From assembly GCA_014859615.1 (NCBI GenBank), contig JACUTX010000156.1, positions 1-5,989 of the forward strand: 5,989 nt of DNA, read 5' to 3'. Below, in pieces: positions 1-5,989 of the stretch. The first letter of the stretch is position 1, and each line of letters starts with the position of its first letter. The DNA is from Desulfuromonadales bacterium. Its GTDB lineage: Bacteria; Desulfobacterota; Desulfuromonadia; Desulfuromonadales; UBA2294. The translations under genes and the position numbers were made by a program. The notes beneath the pieces were generated by a model. That model saw only the letters and a program-made list of their open reading frames with translations. It had not been told where the DNA came from and searched no databases.

Positions 1-309
1 GAGAAGACTCTCTCCCGCGACGTTGCCGCTGATATTTACAAAGATCAACCTGCTCCCCCACACGACAATTACGACCAGACATAAAGCCTTAACCCACACA
101 TATAAAACATTGTCAGCATCAGGAACTGCGAAAAGCAGTTCTCGCAGACCCCCTCCCTGCACTGCACCCTCTCCTGCGACATCCTGACAAGGTAACTGCG
201 TATCAGCAACGGAAACAGAACGATGATTGATTTTCGCAAAGATCACTCCGCAATTGGAACAATCGGTGAACCCTGGCCTGTTTTTACATCCACATTTGGG
301 GCAAATCAT
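1..309 (-). CDS. Zinc-ribbon membrane protein, C-terminus outside window
   Basis: The frame starts with ATG at 307-309 and stays open for 103 codons to base 1. It begins MICPKCGCKN and continues through CSNCGVIFAKI. Cys3/Cys6 and Cys17/Cys20 form two CxxC knuckles of a small zinc ribbon, and Cys8 is an extra cysteine. Residues 28-65 are a low-complexity, Gly-rich linker. Residues 68-91 (core ALCLVVIVVW) form one likely transmembrane helix, and the visible part ends ISGNVAGESLL. The zinc ribbon should lie in the cytoplasm, with the chain then entering the membrane. The start is supported by AGAGAG eight bases upstream and by the zinc ribbon beginning at residue 3. It lies 29 bases after the giant gene on the same strand, so an operon is likely. 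The function is not recognisable from this part. Proteins of this layout can carry a membrane enzyme domain after the first helix; a metalloprotease is one possibility I cannot see. The opposite-strand frame at 1-84 is a shadow. Confidence 0.88.
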   Translation of the reverse strand, partial: MICPKCGCKNRPGFTDCSNCGVIFAKINHRSVSVADTQLPCQDVAGEGAVQGGGLRELLFAVPDADNVLYVWVKALCLVVIVVWGSRLIFVNISGNVAGESLL

Positions 310-338
310 TATCGAAACTCTCTAAATCACAATCTCAC
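310..338 (-). other. 29-base intergenic gap, no terminator, probable operon junction
   Basis: This is the only non-coding stretch in the window. It holds the AGAGAG ribosome binding site and no stem-loop followed by a T run. There is also little room for a separate promoter. Together with the shared strand, this supports co-transcription of the giant repeat protein and the zinc-ribbon protein. Confidence 0.65.
318..323 (-). promoter_or_regulatory. Ribosome binding site for the zinc-ribbon gene
   Basis: On the minus strand AGAGAG lies eight bases before the ATG at 309. This is a partial match to the Shine-Dalgarno consensus at good spacing. A longer AGGTGAG spans the stop codon of the giant gene but is over 20 bases from the ATG, too far to serve it. 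The AGAGAG site helps fix the start of this gene. Confidence 0.6.
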
Positions 339-911
339 CTAGAACTGCGACCGTTTGATCTGTAACAGTCGCAAATAGTCACCGAAGATCTGTCTGATCT
401 GACTATTGTCGAAACCGAGCTGATTTGAAGTGTCAATCAGTTGGGTGACACCATCTATTTTGGCACCGACATCGTTCTGGCTATTGTCAGAAATTGCATG
501 GACATTGATAAGGTTTGCAAGCATCTCCTGCAACAGAACGCCCTCTTCAGGATGCGCAATTATCTGCGCATCTAACCAGATCATTGCATCGGCATACAGC
601 GTGTTCACATCCTGACTGATGATCATATCGTAAGGATAAACACCAAACGGCAGTTCGAAGCCATCAGTCATTAGCGACAGCGCTGTTTCCTTGCGATAAG
701 TACCCGCCTGCTCAGCAAAGCGGACAAAGTAGCTGTATGCAGCCGCTTCGCCATCTGTCAGCGAGAACGGATATGTTAACGGATCAGTATCGAGCCCAAA
801 CAGTTTCTCATGGGTCAATCCTGCGCCCAGTGTCTCTTCAGCCAGCAGCTCGACTGAACCACCAGCTACGGTGACATGGGTCTTTAACAGCGCTATATCG
901 CCAGCCTTGGG
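339..911 (-). other. C-terminal beta-sandwich-like segment and helical tail
   Basis: Residues 1674-1772 (615-911) have the rhythm of an additional beta-sandwich domain: HVTVAGGSVELLAEETLG, a variable middle, then AAYSYFVRFAEQAGTY and ALSLMTDGFELPFGVY, similar to DUF11/CARDB-type modules. Residues 1773-1863 (339-614) are predominantly helical, with LYADAMIWLDAQI, EGVLLQEMLANLI and QIRQIFGDYLRLLQIKR, and the chain ends SQF. The tail has no hydrophobic membrane anchor, no LPXTG and no recognisable sorting signal. It may be an interaction or assembly domain; no known family was recognised with confidence. Confidence 0.45.
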
Positions 912-3900
912 GCTTGCATCGTCAGACATGAGGTGTGACGCAGCATTTCTGAGGATATCGGCTTGCGGGCTTGCATCACCTGTCATCACTGTTGCCATCA
1001 GGTCGTAGGCAATGAAGACCGCCTTGCCGAAACCATAAGCATTCAGCACTATAGCCGGTACATCTTCGCCAACCTTAACCCGATCCTCTTCGACATGGGT
1101 GAACTTGTAGCCACCGTAATCGATACCGGTCACCGGATTGTCAGCACAATCACTCATCAGTGCGTACGGACCCAGCTCGGTCAATGTGCCATGAGCATGA
1201 TAAAGCTGTGCGGTAAGGCTATAAGCCTGACCAAGGTAACCCAGAGGCGCCGCAACACGCAGATTGATTGCATCGGCAGTCAAAGACTCGATTGAAAGGT
1301 TGCCGCTGAAATTATCCACCCTCTCCTGCTGTGCCAAGGAGACGGTCGTCTGCTCCTCATCAATGATCGTTACCTTCTTTCCTTTGGGAACCGACAACGA
1401 CACCGCCAATCGGTCGCCATCGAGCAGTTCTGCCGGGATTTGGACATCCAGACTCCTGATCCCCTGGCACTGACTCTCACCGAGGATAACACCGGCGAGT
1501 TGGCCGCCGTCAAGGCGTGTCTTTAGGACCCGACCATACACCGACGTGCTGAGGTTCTCCGACAACGGACTCGGGTAAATCTGTGCATCTCTTTCACCAT
1601 CATTCATCGGCAAAGAGCCAGTAAAGTCGACGCCAAAGAGTTCCTGCATAATCGGGTGCACACTGTTGCCCCACTGGGCGACCAGCAGCCCATCGCCGCG
1701 ATAGACCGCTTCACGCAGTTCACGGCGGAAGCCAGCATTCACAGGCGTTTTCTGGTCGATAATCATAATCGTATTAAACAGACCGGAGCGGACTTTTGTC
1801 TGGAAGAGATCCTTGTCTGTCACCAGTTCATAGAAGATATCCCGACCAGCAAATGCCTGGGCAATCAGAGCTTGGACGTCGGCCGATGTATAGCTGGGCT
1901 GTGATTTGCCGTTGGCCTTATCTTCTTCAGCCCAAACCAGCACTCGCGCAGCAGTTAGAAGTTCGGTCTCGACCGTGACGTCCAGCAAGGTCAGCTCAAC
2001 AGTCTGCTCCATTTCGACCTGACCGAGATTGTCGATACTGTAGAACTGTAACTGTTGTAAACCAGGCTCAACGGTATCGAGTCCGATCGAACCGGCATAC
2101 TGCACCCAGGACGATTCGGCTCCGAAGCGGTAATAGGTCACAGCGACACCTGAGAAAGCATCCTGAGCTGTCAATGTCATCGTTGCCGTCGATGACAGGA
2201 TCACCTGCTCACCAACCAGATAACTGATCCCTTCGAATGAGACGTCTGTGACCGGAGCGGTGTTGTCGACAATCAGTTCAAGCGACCTGTCTCCTTCTTG
2301 ATGCTCCAGATAATCAATACTGCGATAAAGCAGTTGATGCGCACCTTCATCCGCGACGGTAAAGGGAGTCAGATATTCAGACCAGGCGGTATTATCGACC
2401 TGATAAGCTGTCGAGGCCACGCCTGAGTCATCATCTATCGCCGCGAGAGTGAATGCTGTCTGACCGCTGACGTAAAGCTTTCCGTCTGTTCCGACGTATT
2501 GCGGATCTCCGGCCGAGATATCGGTCTGGGGCGCAGCAGCATCGACTGTCAGAGAGACCTGCTTTATCCCTTCAGCGTGATCGAGCTGATCTCTGCTCAA
2601 GTACTCGATCAGATGCTCTCCAGACTCAGGCAGGTAGATAGTGTCGGAATAGACACGCCAATCGCCGCCATCAACCCGGTATTCGGTGCGATTGACACCG
2701 GATGAGTTATCGACGGCACTGATCGAAATCGGGCAGGCAGGATCGATATACCGGGTACCATCGGCATCCGTATATTGCTGCACACCGATGTTAATCGATG
2801 AAACAGGCGCCGTTGCATCGAGGACAAACGCGATCAGGTTGGTTGCCTCAACTGTGCCAAGCCGGTCGACGCCGCGATAATCGATCCGGTGGGCGCCCTC
2901 GGAGGTCACGGTTATCGGCTGCTGATAGAGCGTCCACTCGCCATCATCAATCCGATAGTCAATCCGTTCGACACCAGAGTACCCGTCCAGAGAGGCAAGG
3001 GTAAATGTCGTCGTCGCGTCGACATACAGTGTCTCAGCCGACTGATACCTGGGCTCGCTCAACGTAACACTCGATACAGGAGCTGAGTTATCGATCGTCA
3101 GGAGCAGTTGTTGGACCGCTTCCTGGTGGCCAAGAAGGTCGGTTGAGCGGATTGAAACCGTATGATCACCCTCACCAAGTGCGGACAAGGCAATCGATAC
3201 CTTATACGGTTGCCAGTCGCTGGCATCGAGCTGATATTCAATCGAAGCAACACCTGCTCCACTCTCCGTTACATTCAGAAGAATGGAAGTTGCACCGTTG
3301 ACATAGAGCTTTTCTCCGGAATCGAATTGCGGATCGGTAACAGTCGAAGCTGTCACCGGAGCAGAATCGTCAACCTCAACCTCTAGAGTCTGCACAGTTT
3401 GCACATTCCCAAGCTTGTCGGTAGCGCGATATTCGATCTGGTGCCTCCCCTCGCCACTGACAGAGAAAGTCTGTTCGAAAACCATCCAGTCACCACCATC
3501 GACACGATAGCTGATTGAGGCGAGTCCGGAATCGGCGTCTTCGGCATTAATACTAAACAGAGTCGCCGAAGAGACAAACAGAATATCCTGCCCGGCATAT
3601 TGCGGGGCACCTACCGTCACGGTTGAAACCGGTGGGAGGTTATCGACCAGAACCGGATGTATCTGGATTTGTTCCTGATGATTCAGAGAATCGACACTGC
3701 GGAAGCTGACGGTATGCGCACCCTGATCCGCAATGGTAAACGGTTCATAAAGAGTCCACTCACCAGCATCGATCCGATATTCCGTGCGGGCAACGCCGCT
3801 GTATGAGTCGGTTGCTGTCAGAATGAACTGCGTCGTCGAGGTAACATAGCTGTTGTCAGAGTCAAACACATCCCCTGCTTTGCTCAGAACGGTCACTGGC

Positions 3901-5989
3901 GGGGTATTGTCCACCGTGAAGAGGGCCTCCCGGGCCATCTCTGCGTTACCAGCACTATCCGTCGCAAAATAAACCAGAGCATGTATCCCTTCAGCCAGAT
4001 CGACCAGGGAAAGCGGCCCGCTATAGGTTGCAGCAGTCCCTGAATCCAGGCTGAACTCAATCTTGGAGACAGGCGTTGGGGAGACGCCCGGATCGGTTGC
4101 AGAGAGGGTGGCCGTCGTCTGGCCCGTTACGAACAGACCATTCGTTGCTTCAAATTTGGGCTGACTCCATACGGCACTGCTCTCCGGCGGCGTTTTGTCG
4201 ATAACAAAGGTGAGTTCGTCTGTTGATCTGTTCCCTGCCCTGTCGACAACATCGACAGTCAGTCGATAGTCGCCTTCCTCAATCAATGTTGTTGCAGAGA
4301 CGAATGGCTGACCATTTAGGGTGATCGTCTGACTTTGCAGGTTAAGCTCCACAACATCGACGACCGGTGTCAGATCAGTATTGTAAAAAGAACCCTCGGT
4401 CACACCGCTGATCGTAATAGCCGGAAGAGTTGTATCCATCGTGAAATTGATCGTCTCGACAGACTGATTCCCGGCTTTATCGATCGCACTGACAACCAGC
4501 ACGTACACCCCTTCGTCACCGATAACGGTGCCAGAGAGATAGGTCTGACCATTCAGAGTGATCGACTGGCTTTGCAGATACAGCTCCGCAACGCCTATGA
4601 CCGGTGTCACATCAGTATTGTAAAAAGAGCCATCGGTCACACCGTCAATCGCAACAACCGGAGCGGTTTTATCGATCACAAAGCGGACGGTTTCACTGCT
4701 CTGGTTGCCCGCTTTATCGATTGCACGAACGACCAGCTCATACGTCCCTTCGTCACTGATCAGAGTGCCGGAAGAATAAGGCTGGTCATTCAGGGTGATT
4801 GCGCTCTCCAGAAGAGAGCTGTCCGCAATGGTGATCTGCGGCAGCAGATCCTGCTGGGCGTATGAATCATCTGTCACCCCTTCTACAACAATCGTCGGCA
4901 CTGTGAGGTCGATCGTGAAGTGAACGGTTAATTCAGCGGTCCGTTGAGCTTTGTCGGTCGCCGAAATATGGAGCGTATAGTCACCTTCAGCGGTAATCGG
5001 TGTCCCGGTAAGGTATGGCTGAGAATTTAATGTAATAATCGTCAGACCATCCTCCAGACCGAGGTCATCAATCTGGATATCAGGGGTGGTGATTTCATTA
5101 TAGAATCCGCCGTCAGTCAGATTGGTCACAAAGATTTGCGGCGGAGCCTGGTCAACCGTGAAGTTGACCCGTTCGGTTGCGCTGTTGTCGGCAACGTCGG
5201 TGACCGTTACGGTCAAACTGTACAACCCATCGCTATCGATTAATGACCAATCGTACGGAGCATCATTGAGCAGAGCGACCTGGCTGGCCGTATTACTCTC
5301 GACCAGAGTCAATTCCGGCTGAACCGGAGCAGCATAATAACCCCCATCAGTAACGCCGTTGAAACCGATAACCGGCGGCACATCGTCAAGCGCCGTCACA
5401 GCGATAAATACGCCAGAACTTTCGTTGCCGAAAGAATCGTAGGCGGTGACCCGCAGGCTCTGTTCCTGCCCGATTGACAAACTGCCTATTTCGATACTGG
5501 TCGCAAGCGGATTATCGACAAAGCCGAGCAGCGTCGGGTCGGCATACACCCTGAACCCAGCGATATCGGCTGTCACTGAGGTATCCCAGGTCAGGCGTAC
5601 CTTCCCGGTATCATCCCCGACAACATCATAAGCGTTCAGGTTGTTGACATTTGCAGGCGGCTCGTTGATCGCGATATGGATTGCGGATTCACACTCGGCA
5701 AAATCGCCGGGAGCGGTCGATTGTTCAAGCACCTCGCCATAAGGTTTTACGCCATTACCATTCGCTATCTCGCAAATATTCGCCATAACCAGATTGGCAG
5801 ATTCAAGCGCCGCCCCGGCCTCTGCCAACGTCATCCCGATCAGATCAGGGACCGTGGTGGTACAGCGCAGGGAAACGGCTGTGCCGATATTGTAATCAAG
5901 AGGATAGGTCATGCCGCCATCCAGCAGCATAACGCCGGTTAAAGAGAGGGATATTTTCTCAGCGGCGACCCGGGAGCCGACTTTCAGGG
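339..5989 (-). CDS. Giant modular Ig-like repeat protein with PASTA, FN3 and ThuA/GATase-like regions; N-terminus outside window
   Basis: One frame runs uninterrupted from the window edge to a TAG stop at 339-341, giving 1,882 visible codons. Residues here are numbered from the Met at 5930, but 19 open codons precede it (LKVGSRVAAEKISLSLTGV), so the real start lies upstream. Visible order: PASTA-like 27-89; FN3-like 91-180; five Ig-like family A repeats 184-580; eight family B repeats 581-1316; ThuA/GATase-like 1326-1432 and about 1615-1668, interrupted by a beta-rich stretch; beta-sandwich-like 1674-1772; helical tail 1773-1863. The repeats are rich in Asp, Thr, Val and Ser and poor in Lys and Cys, typical of extracellular stalk proteins. 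I see no LPXTG motif, RTX nonapeptides or C-terminal transmembrane anchor, and any signal peptide is outside the window. It is probably a secreted or surface-displayed adhesin-like or structural protein. The coding assignment is very secure; the function is inferred from architecture only. The zinc-ribbon gene follows 29 bases downstream. Confidence 0.96.
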   Translation of the reverse strand, partial: LKVGSRVAAEKISLSLTGVMLLDGGMTYPLDYNIGTAVSLRCTTTVPDLIGMTLAEAGAALESANLVMANICEIANGNGVKPYGEVLEQSTAPGDFAECESAIHIAINEPPANVNNLNAYDVVGDDTGKVRLTWDTSVTADIAGFRVYADPTLLGFVDNPLATSIEIGSLSIGQEQSLRVTAYDSFGNESSGVFIAVTALDDVPPVIGFNGVTDGGYYAAPVQPELTLVESNTASQVALLNDAPYDWSLIDSDGLYSLTVTVTDVADNSATERVNFTVDQAPPQIFVTNLTDGGFYNEITTPDIQIDDLGLEDGLTIITLNSQPYLTGTPITAEGDYTLHISATDKAQRTAELTVHFTIDLTVPTIVVEGVTDDSYAQQDLLPQITIADSSLLESAITLNDQPYSSGTLISDEGTYELVVRAIDKAGNQSSETVRFVIDKTAPVVAIDGVTDGSFYNTDVTPVIGVAELYLQSQSITLNGQTYLSGTVIGDEGVYVLVVSAIDKAGNQSVETINFTMDTTLPAITISGVTEGSFYNTDLTPVVDVVELNLQSQTITLNGQPFVSATTLIEEGDYRLTVDVVDRAGNRSTDELTFVIDKTPPESSAVWSQPKFEATNGLFVTGQTTATLSATDPGVSPTPVSKIEFSLDSGTAATYSGPLSLVDLAEGIHALVYFATDSAGNAEMAREALFTVDNTPPVTVLSKAGDVFDSDNSYVTSTTQFILTATDSYSGVARTEYRIDAGEWTLYEPFTIADQGAHTVSFRSVDSLNHQEQIQIHPVLVDNLPPVSTVTVGAPQYAGQDILFVSSATLFSINAEDADSGLASISYRVDGGDWMVFEQTFSVSGEGRHQIEYRATDKLGNVQTVQTLEVEVDDSAPVTASTVTDPQFDSGEKLYVNGATSILLNVTESGAGVASIEYQLDASDWQPYKVSIALSALGEGDHTVSIRSTDLLGHQEAVQQLLLTIDNSAPVSSVTLSEPRYQSAETLYVDATTTFTLASLDGYSGVERIDYRIDDGEWTLYQQPITVTSEGAHRIDYRGVDRLGTVEATNLIAFVLDATAPVSSINIGVQQYTDADGTRYIDPACPISISAVDNSSGVNRTEYRVDGGDWRVYSDTIYLPESGEHLIEYLSRDQLDHAEGIKQVSLTVDAAAPQTDISAGDPQYVGTDGKLYVSGQTAFTLAAIDDDSGVASTAYQVDNTAWSEYLTPFTVADEGAHQLLYRSIDYLEHQEGDRSLELIVDNTAPVTDVSFEGISYLVGEQVILSSTATMTLTAQDAFSGVAVTYYRFGAESSWVQYAGSIGLDTVEPGLQQLQFYSIDNLGQVEMEQTVELTLLDVTVETELLTAARVLVWAEEDKANGKSQPSYTSADVQALIAQAFAGRDIFYELVTDKDLFQTKVRSGLFNTIMIIDQKTPVNAGFRRELREAVYRGDGLLVAQWGNSVHPIMQELFGVDFTGSLPMNDGERDAQIYPSPLSENLSTSVYGRVLKTRLDGGQLAGVILGESQCQGIRSLDVQIPAELLDGDRLAVSLSVPKGKKVTIIDEEQTTVSLAQQERVDNFSGNLSIESLTADAINLRVAAPLGYLGQAYSLTAQLYHAHGTLTELGPYALMSDCADNPVTGIDYGGYKFTHVEEDRVKVGEDVPAIVLNAYGFGKAVFIAYDLMATVMTGDASPQADILRNAASHLMSDDASPKAGDIALLKTHVTVAGGSVELLAEETLGAGLTHEKLFGLDTDPLTYPFSLTDGEAAAYSYFVRFAEQAGTYRKETALSLMTDGFELPFGVYPYDMIISQDVNTLYADAMIWLDAQIIAHPEEGVLLQEMLANLINVHAISDNSQNDVGAKIDGVTQLIDTSNQLGFDNSQIRQIFGDYLRLLQIKRSQF
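927..1955 (-). other. Degenerate ThuA/class I GATase-like region split by a beta-rich insertion
   Basis: Residues 1326-1432 read as alternating strands and helices: ARVLVWAEE, a helix around DVQALIAQAF, IFYELV, FNTIMIID, a helix FRRELREAVYRG and then GDGLLVAQWG. This resembles the flavodoxin-like core of ThuA and class I glutamine amidotransferase-like domains. Residues 1615-1668 then give a strand-turn PAIVLNAYGFGKAVFIAYDL followed by a helix, like the closing part of that fold. Between them, residues about 1436-1614 are mostly beta-rich with Cys1488 and Cys1595. The nucleophile-elbow Cys of true amidotransferases is not present after GLLVAQWG, so a binding or structural role is more likely than catalysis. 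The fold assignment is inference. Confidence 0.5.
1983..4190 (-). repeat. Family B: eight tandem repeats of about 92 residues (OmpL47/Ig-like type)
   Basis: Units lie at 3903-4190, 3636-3902, 3363-3635, 3084-3362, 2811-3083, 2535-2810, 2259-2534 and 1983-2258. The shared pattern is PVSxV, LYVxxxTxFTLxAxD, SGVxxxxYRxDxGxW, FTVxxEGxHxxxYRSxDxLGxxE, and a closing LxVDNTAP linker. A Trp in the GEW/GDW position is kept in units 2-8 (residues 725, 815, 906, 999, 1091, 1183, 1275) but absent from unit 1, which has FSLDSGTAATY and DSAGNAE and looks transitional between the two families. The pattern resembles modules annotated as OmpL47-type or Ig-like in bacterial surface proteins. That name comes from memory of the motif, not from a search. 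Confidence 0.88.
4191..5381 (-). repeat. Family A: five tandem Ig-like repeats of about 79 residues
   Basis: Units lie at 5148-5381, 4902-5147, 4665-4901, 4428-4664 and 4191-4427 (residues 184-261, 262-343, 344-422, 423-501, 502-580). Each begins with a P-rich turn and a strand, then GVTDGSFYN-like, then ITLNGQPY-like, then EGxYxLxVxAxDKAGNxS, and ends with a VxFxID strand. This is the pattern of bacterial Ig-like domains of surface proteins. Units 3-5 are closest to each other; units 1 and 2 have diverged (DVADNS and DKAQRT in place of DKAGNQS). Unit 3 lacks the FYN of its neighbours (DDSYAQQ). The array probably forms a rigid rod. Confidence 0.9.
4362..4644 (-). repeat. Near-identical 46-base direct repeat at 237-base spacing
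   Basis: Bases 4362-4407 and 4599-4644 match at 43 of 46 positions. The spacing of 237 bases equals one 79-residue family A unit, so these are the same part of units 5 and 4, encoding GVT(E/D)GSFYNTD(L/V)TPV. Similarity this high at DNA level, including third positions, points to recent duplication or gene conversion between units 4 and 5; the other units match mainly at protein level. Confidence 0.9.
5391..5660 (-). other. Fibronectin type III-like domain in the giant protein
   Basis: Residues 91-180 show the FN3 pattern: an opening PPANVNNLNAYD, a B/C strand region VRLTWDTSVTADIAGFRVYA, and a closing QSLRVTAYDSFGNESSG. The Trp of the LTW strand and the Tyr of the VTAYD strand are the usual core residues. 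It lies between the PASTA-like domain and the first Ig-like repeat and is probably a spacer or protein-interaction module. Confidence 0.8.
5664..5852 (-). other. PASTA-like domain in the giant protein
   Basis: Residues 27-89 begin VPDLIGMTLAEAGAALESA, the typical PASTA opening (VPdl.G.s..eA...L), and close with GEVLEQSTAPGDF and AIHIAIN, matching the usual G.V..Q.P..G ... V.l.i ending. PASTA domains are best known from penicillin-binding proteins and Ser/Thr kinases that sense peptidoglycan, but they also occur in large exported repeat proteins, as here. Cys53 and Cys80 fall inside the domain and could form a disulfide outside the cytoplasm. Peptidoglycan binding is not implied by the sequence alone. 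Confidence 0.82.

Noticed and set aside
1..84. Open plus-strand frame ending TAA at 82-84, which could be the C-terminus of a convergent gene
   Set aside because: It overlaps the minus-strand zinc-ribbon gene completely, and that gene has clear CxxC motifs, a start codon and a ribosome binding site. The 27 visible codons show no motif.
123..141. Perfect 7-bp stem with a 5-base loop (gaactgc/gcagttc)
   Set aside because: It lies inside the zinc-ribbon coding frame and is not followed by a T run on either strand, so it is not a convincing terminator.
963..1295. 110-codon plus-strand open frame
   Set aside because: It is antisense to the GATase-like region, is Cys- and His-rich in a shadow-like way, and has no recognisable domain.
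1635..1955. Active glutamine amidotransferase or protease domain
   Set aside because: No nucleophile-elbow Cys or convincing catalytic triad is visible; only the fold pattern is suggested.
4335..4865. 176-codon plus-strand open frame with internal repeats
   Set aside because: It is antisense to family A repeat units, and its internal repeats simply mirror the 237-base repeat of the real gene.
339..5989. RTX, sortase-anchored or autotransporter protein
   Set aside because: There are no GGxGxDxxx nonapeptides, no LPXTG motif with hydrophobic tail, and no amphipathic beta-barrel region at the C-terminus, although the last residue is Phe.

Overview
The window holds two genes on the minus strand, and both run off an edge. 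From about 5989 down to 339 it is filled by one very long reading frame: the C-terminal 1,882 residues of a giant modular, probably exported, repeat protein. After a 29-base gap, a second gene starts at 309 and runs out through base 1. It encodes a small N-terminal zinc ribbon, a linker and a membrane segment. No RNA genes, mobile elements, CRISPR arrays or intergenic regions over 300 bases are visible.

The large protein reads, from N to C terminus: a short strand-rich stretch entering from outside the window; a PASTA-like domain; a fibronectin type III-like domain; five bacterial Ig-like repeats of about 79 residues (family A); eight repeats of about 92 residues (family B, resembling the modules annotated in databases as OmpL47-type or Ig-like); a degenerate ThuA/class I glutamine-amidotransferase-like region that seems to be split by a beta-rich insertion; a beta-sandwich-like segment; and a helical C-terminal tail. 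The repeats look like a stalk. The non-repetitive C-terminal 550 residues look like the functional head, or a sorting or anchoring region. No enzyme activity can be assigned. The ATG at 5930 is very unlikely to be the true start, because the frame stays open to the window edge.

The second gene follows so closely, with a plausible ribosome binding site and no terminator between, that the two are probably co-transcribed. A Cys4 zinc ribbon ahead of a transmembrane segment suggests a membrane protein with a cytoplasmic N-terminus. Its function lies in the part that is cut off. A link to export, processing or anchoring of the giant protein is only a hypothesis.

Base composition is near 50% GC. 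The mix of PASTA, FN3 and Ig-like modules in one giant protein, plus the CGVIFAKI-type zinc ribbon, suggests a Gram-negative environmental bacterium. A Desulfuromonas/Geobacter/Pelobacter-type lineage is my best guess, from general familiarity and not from a search.
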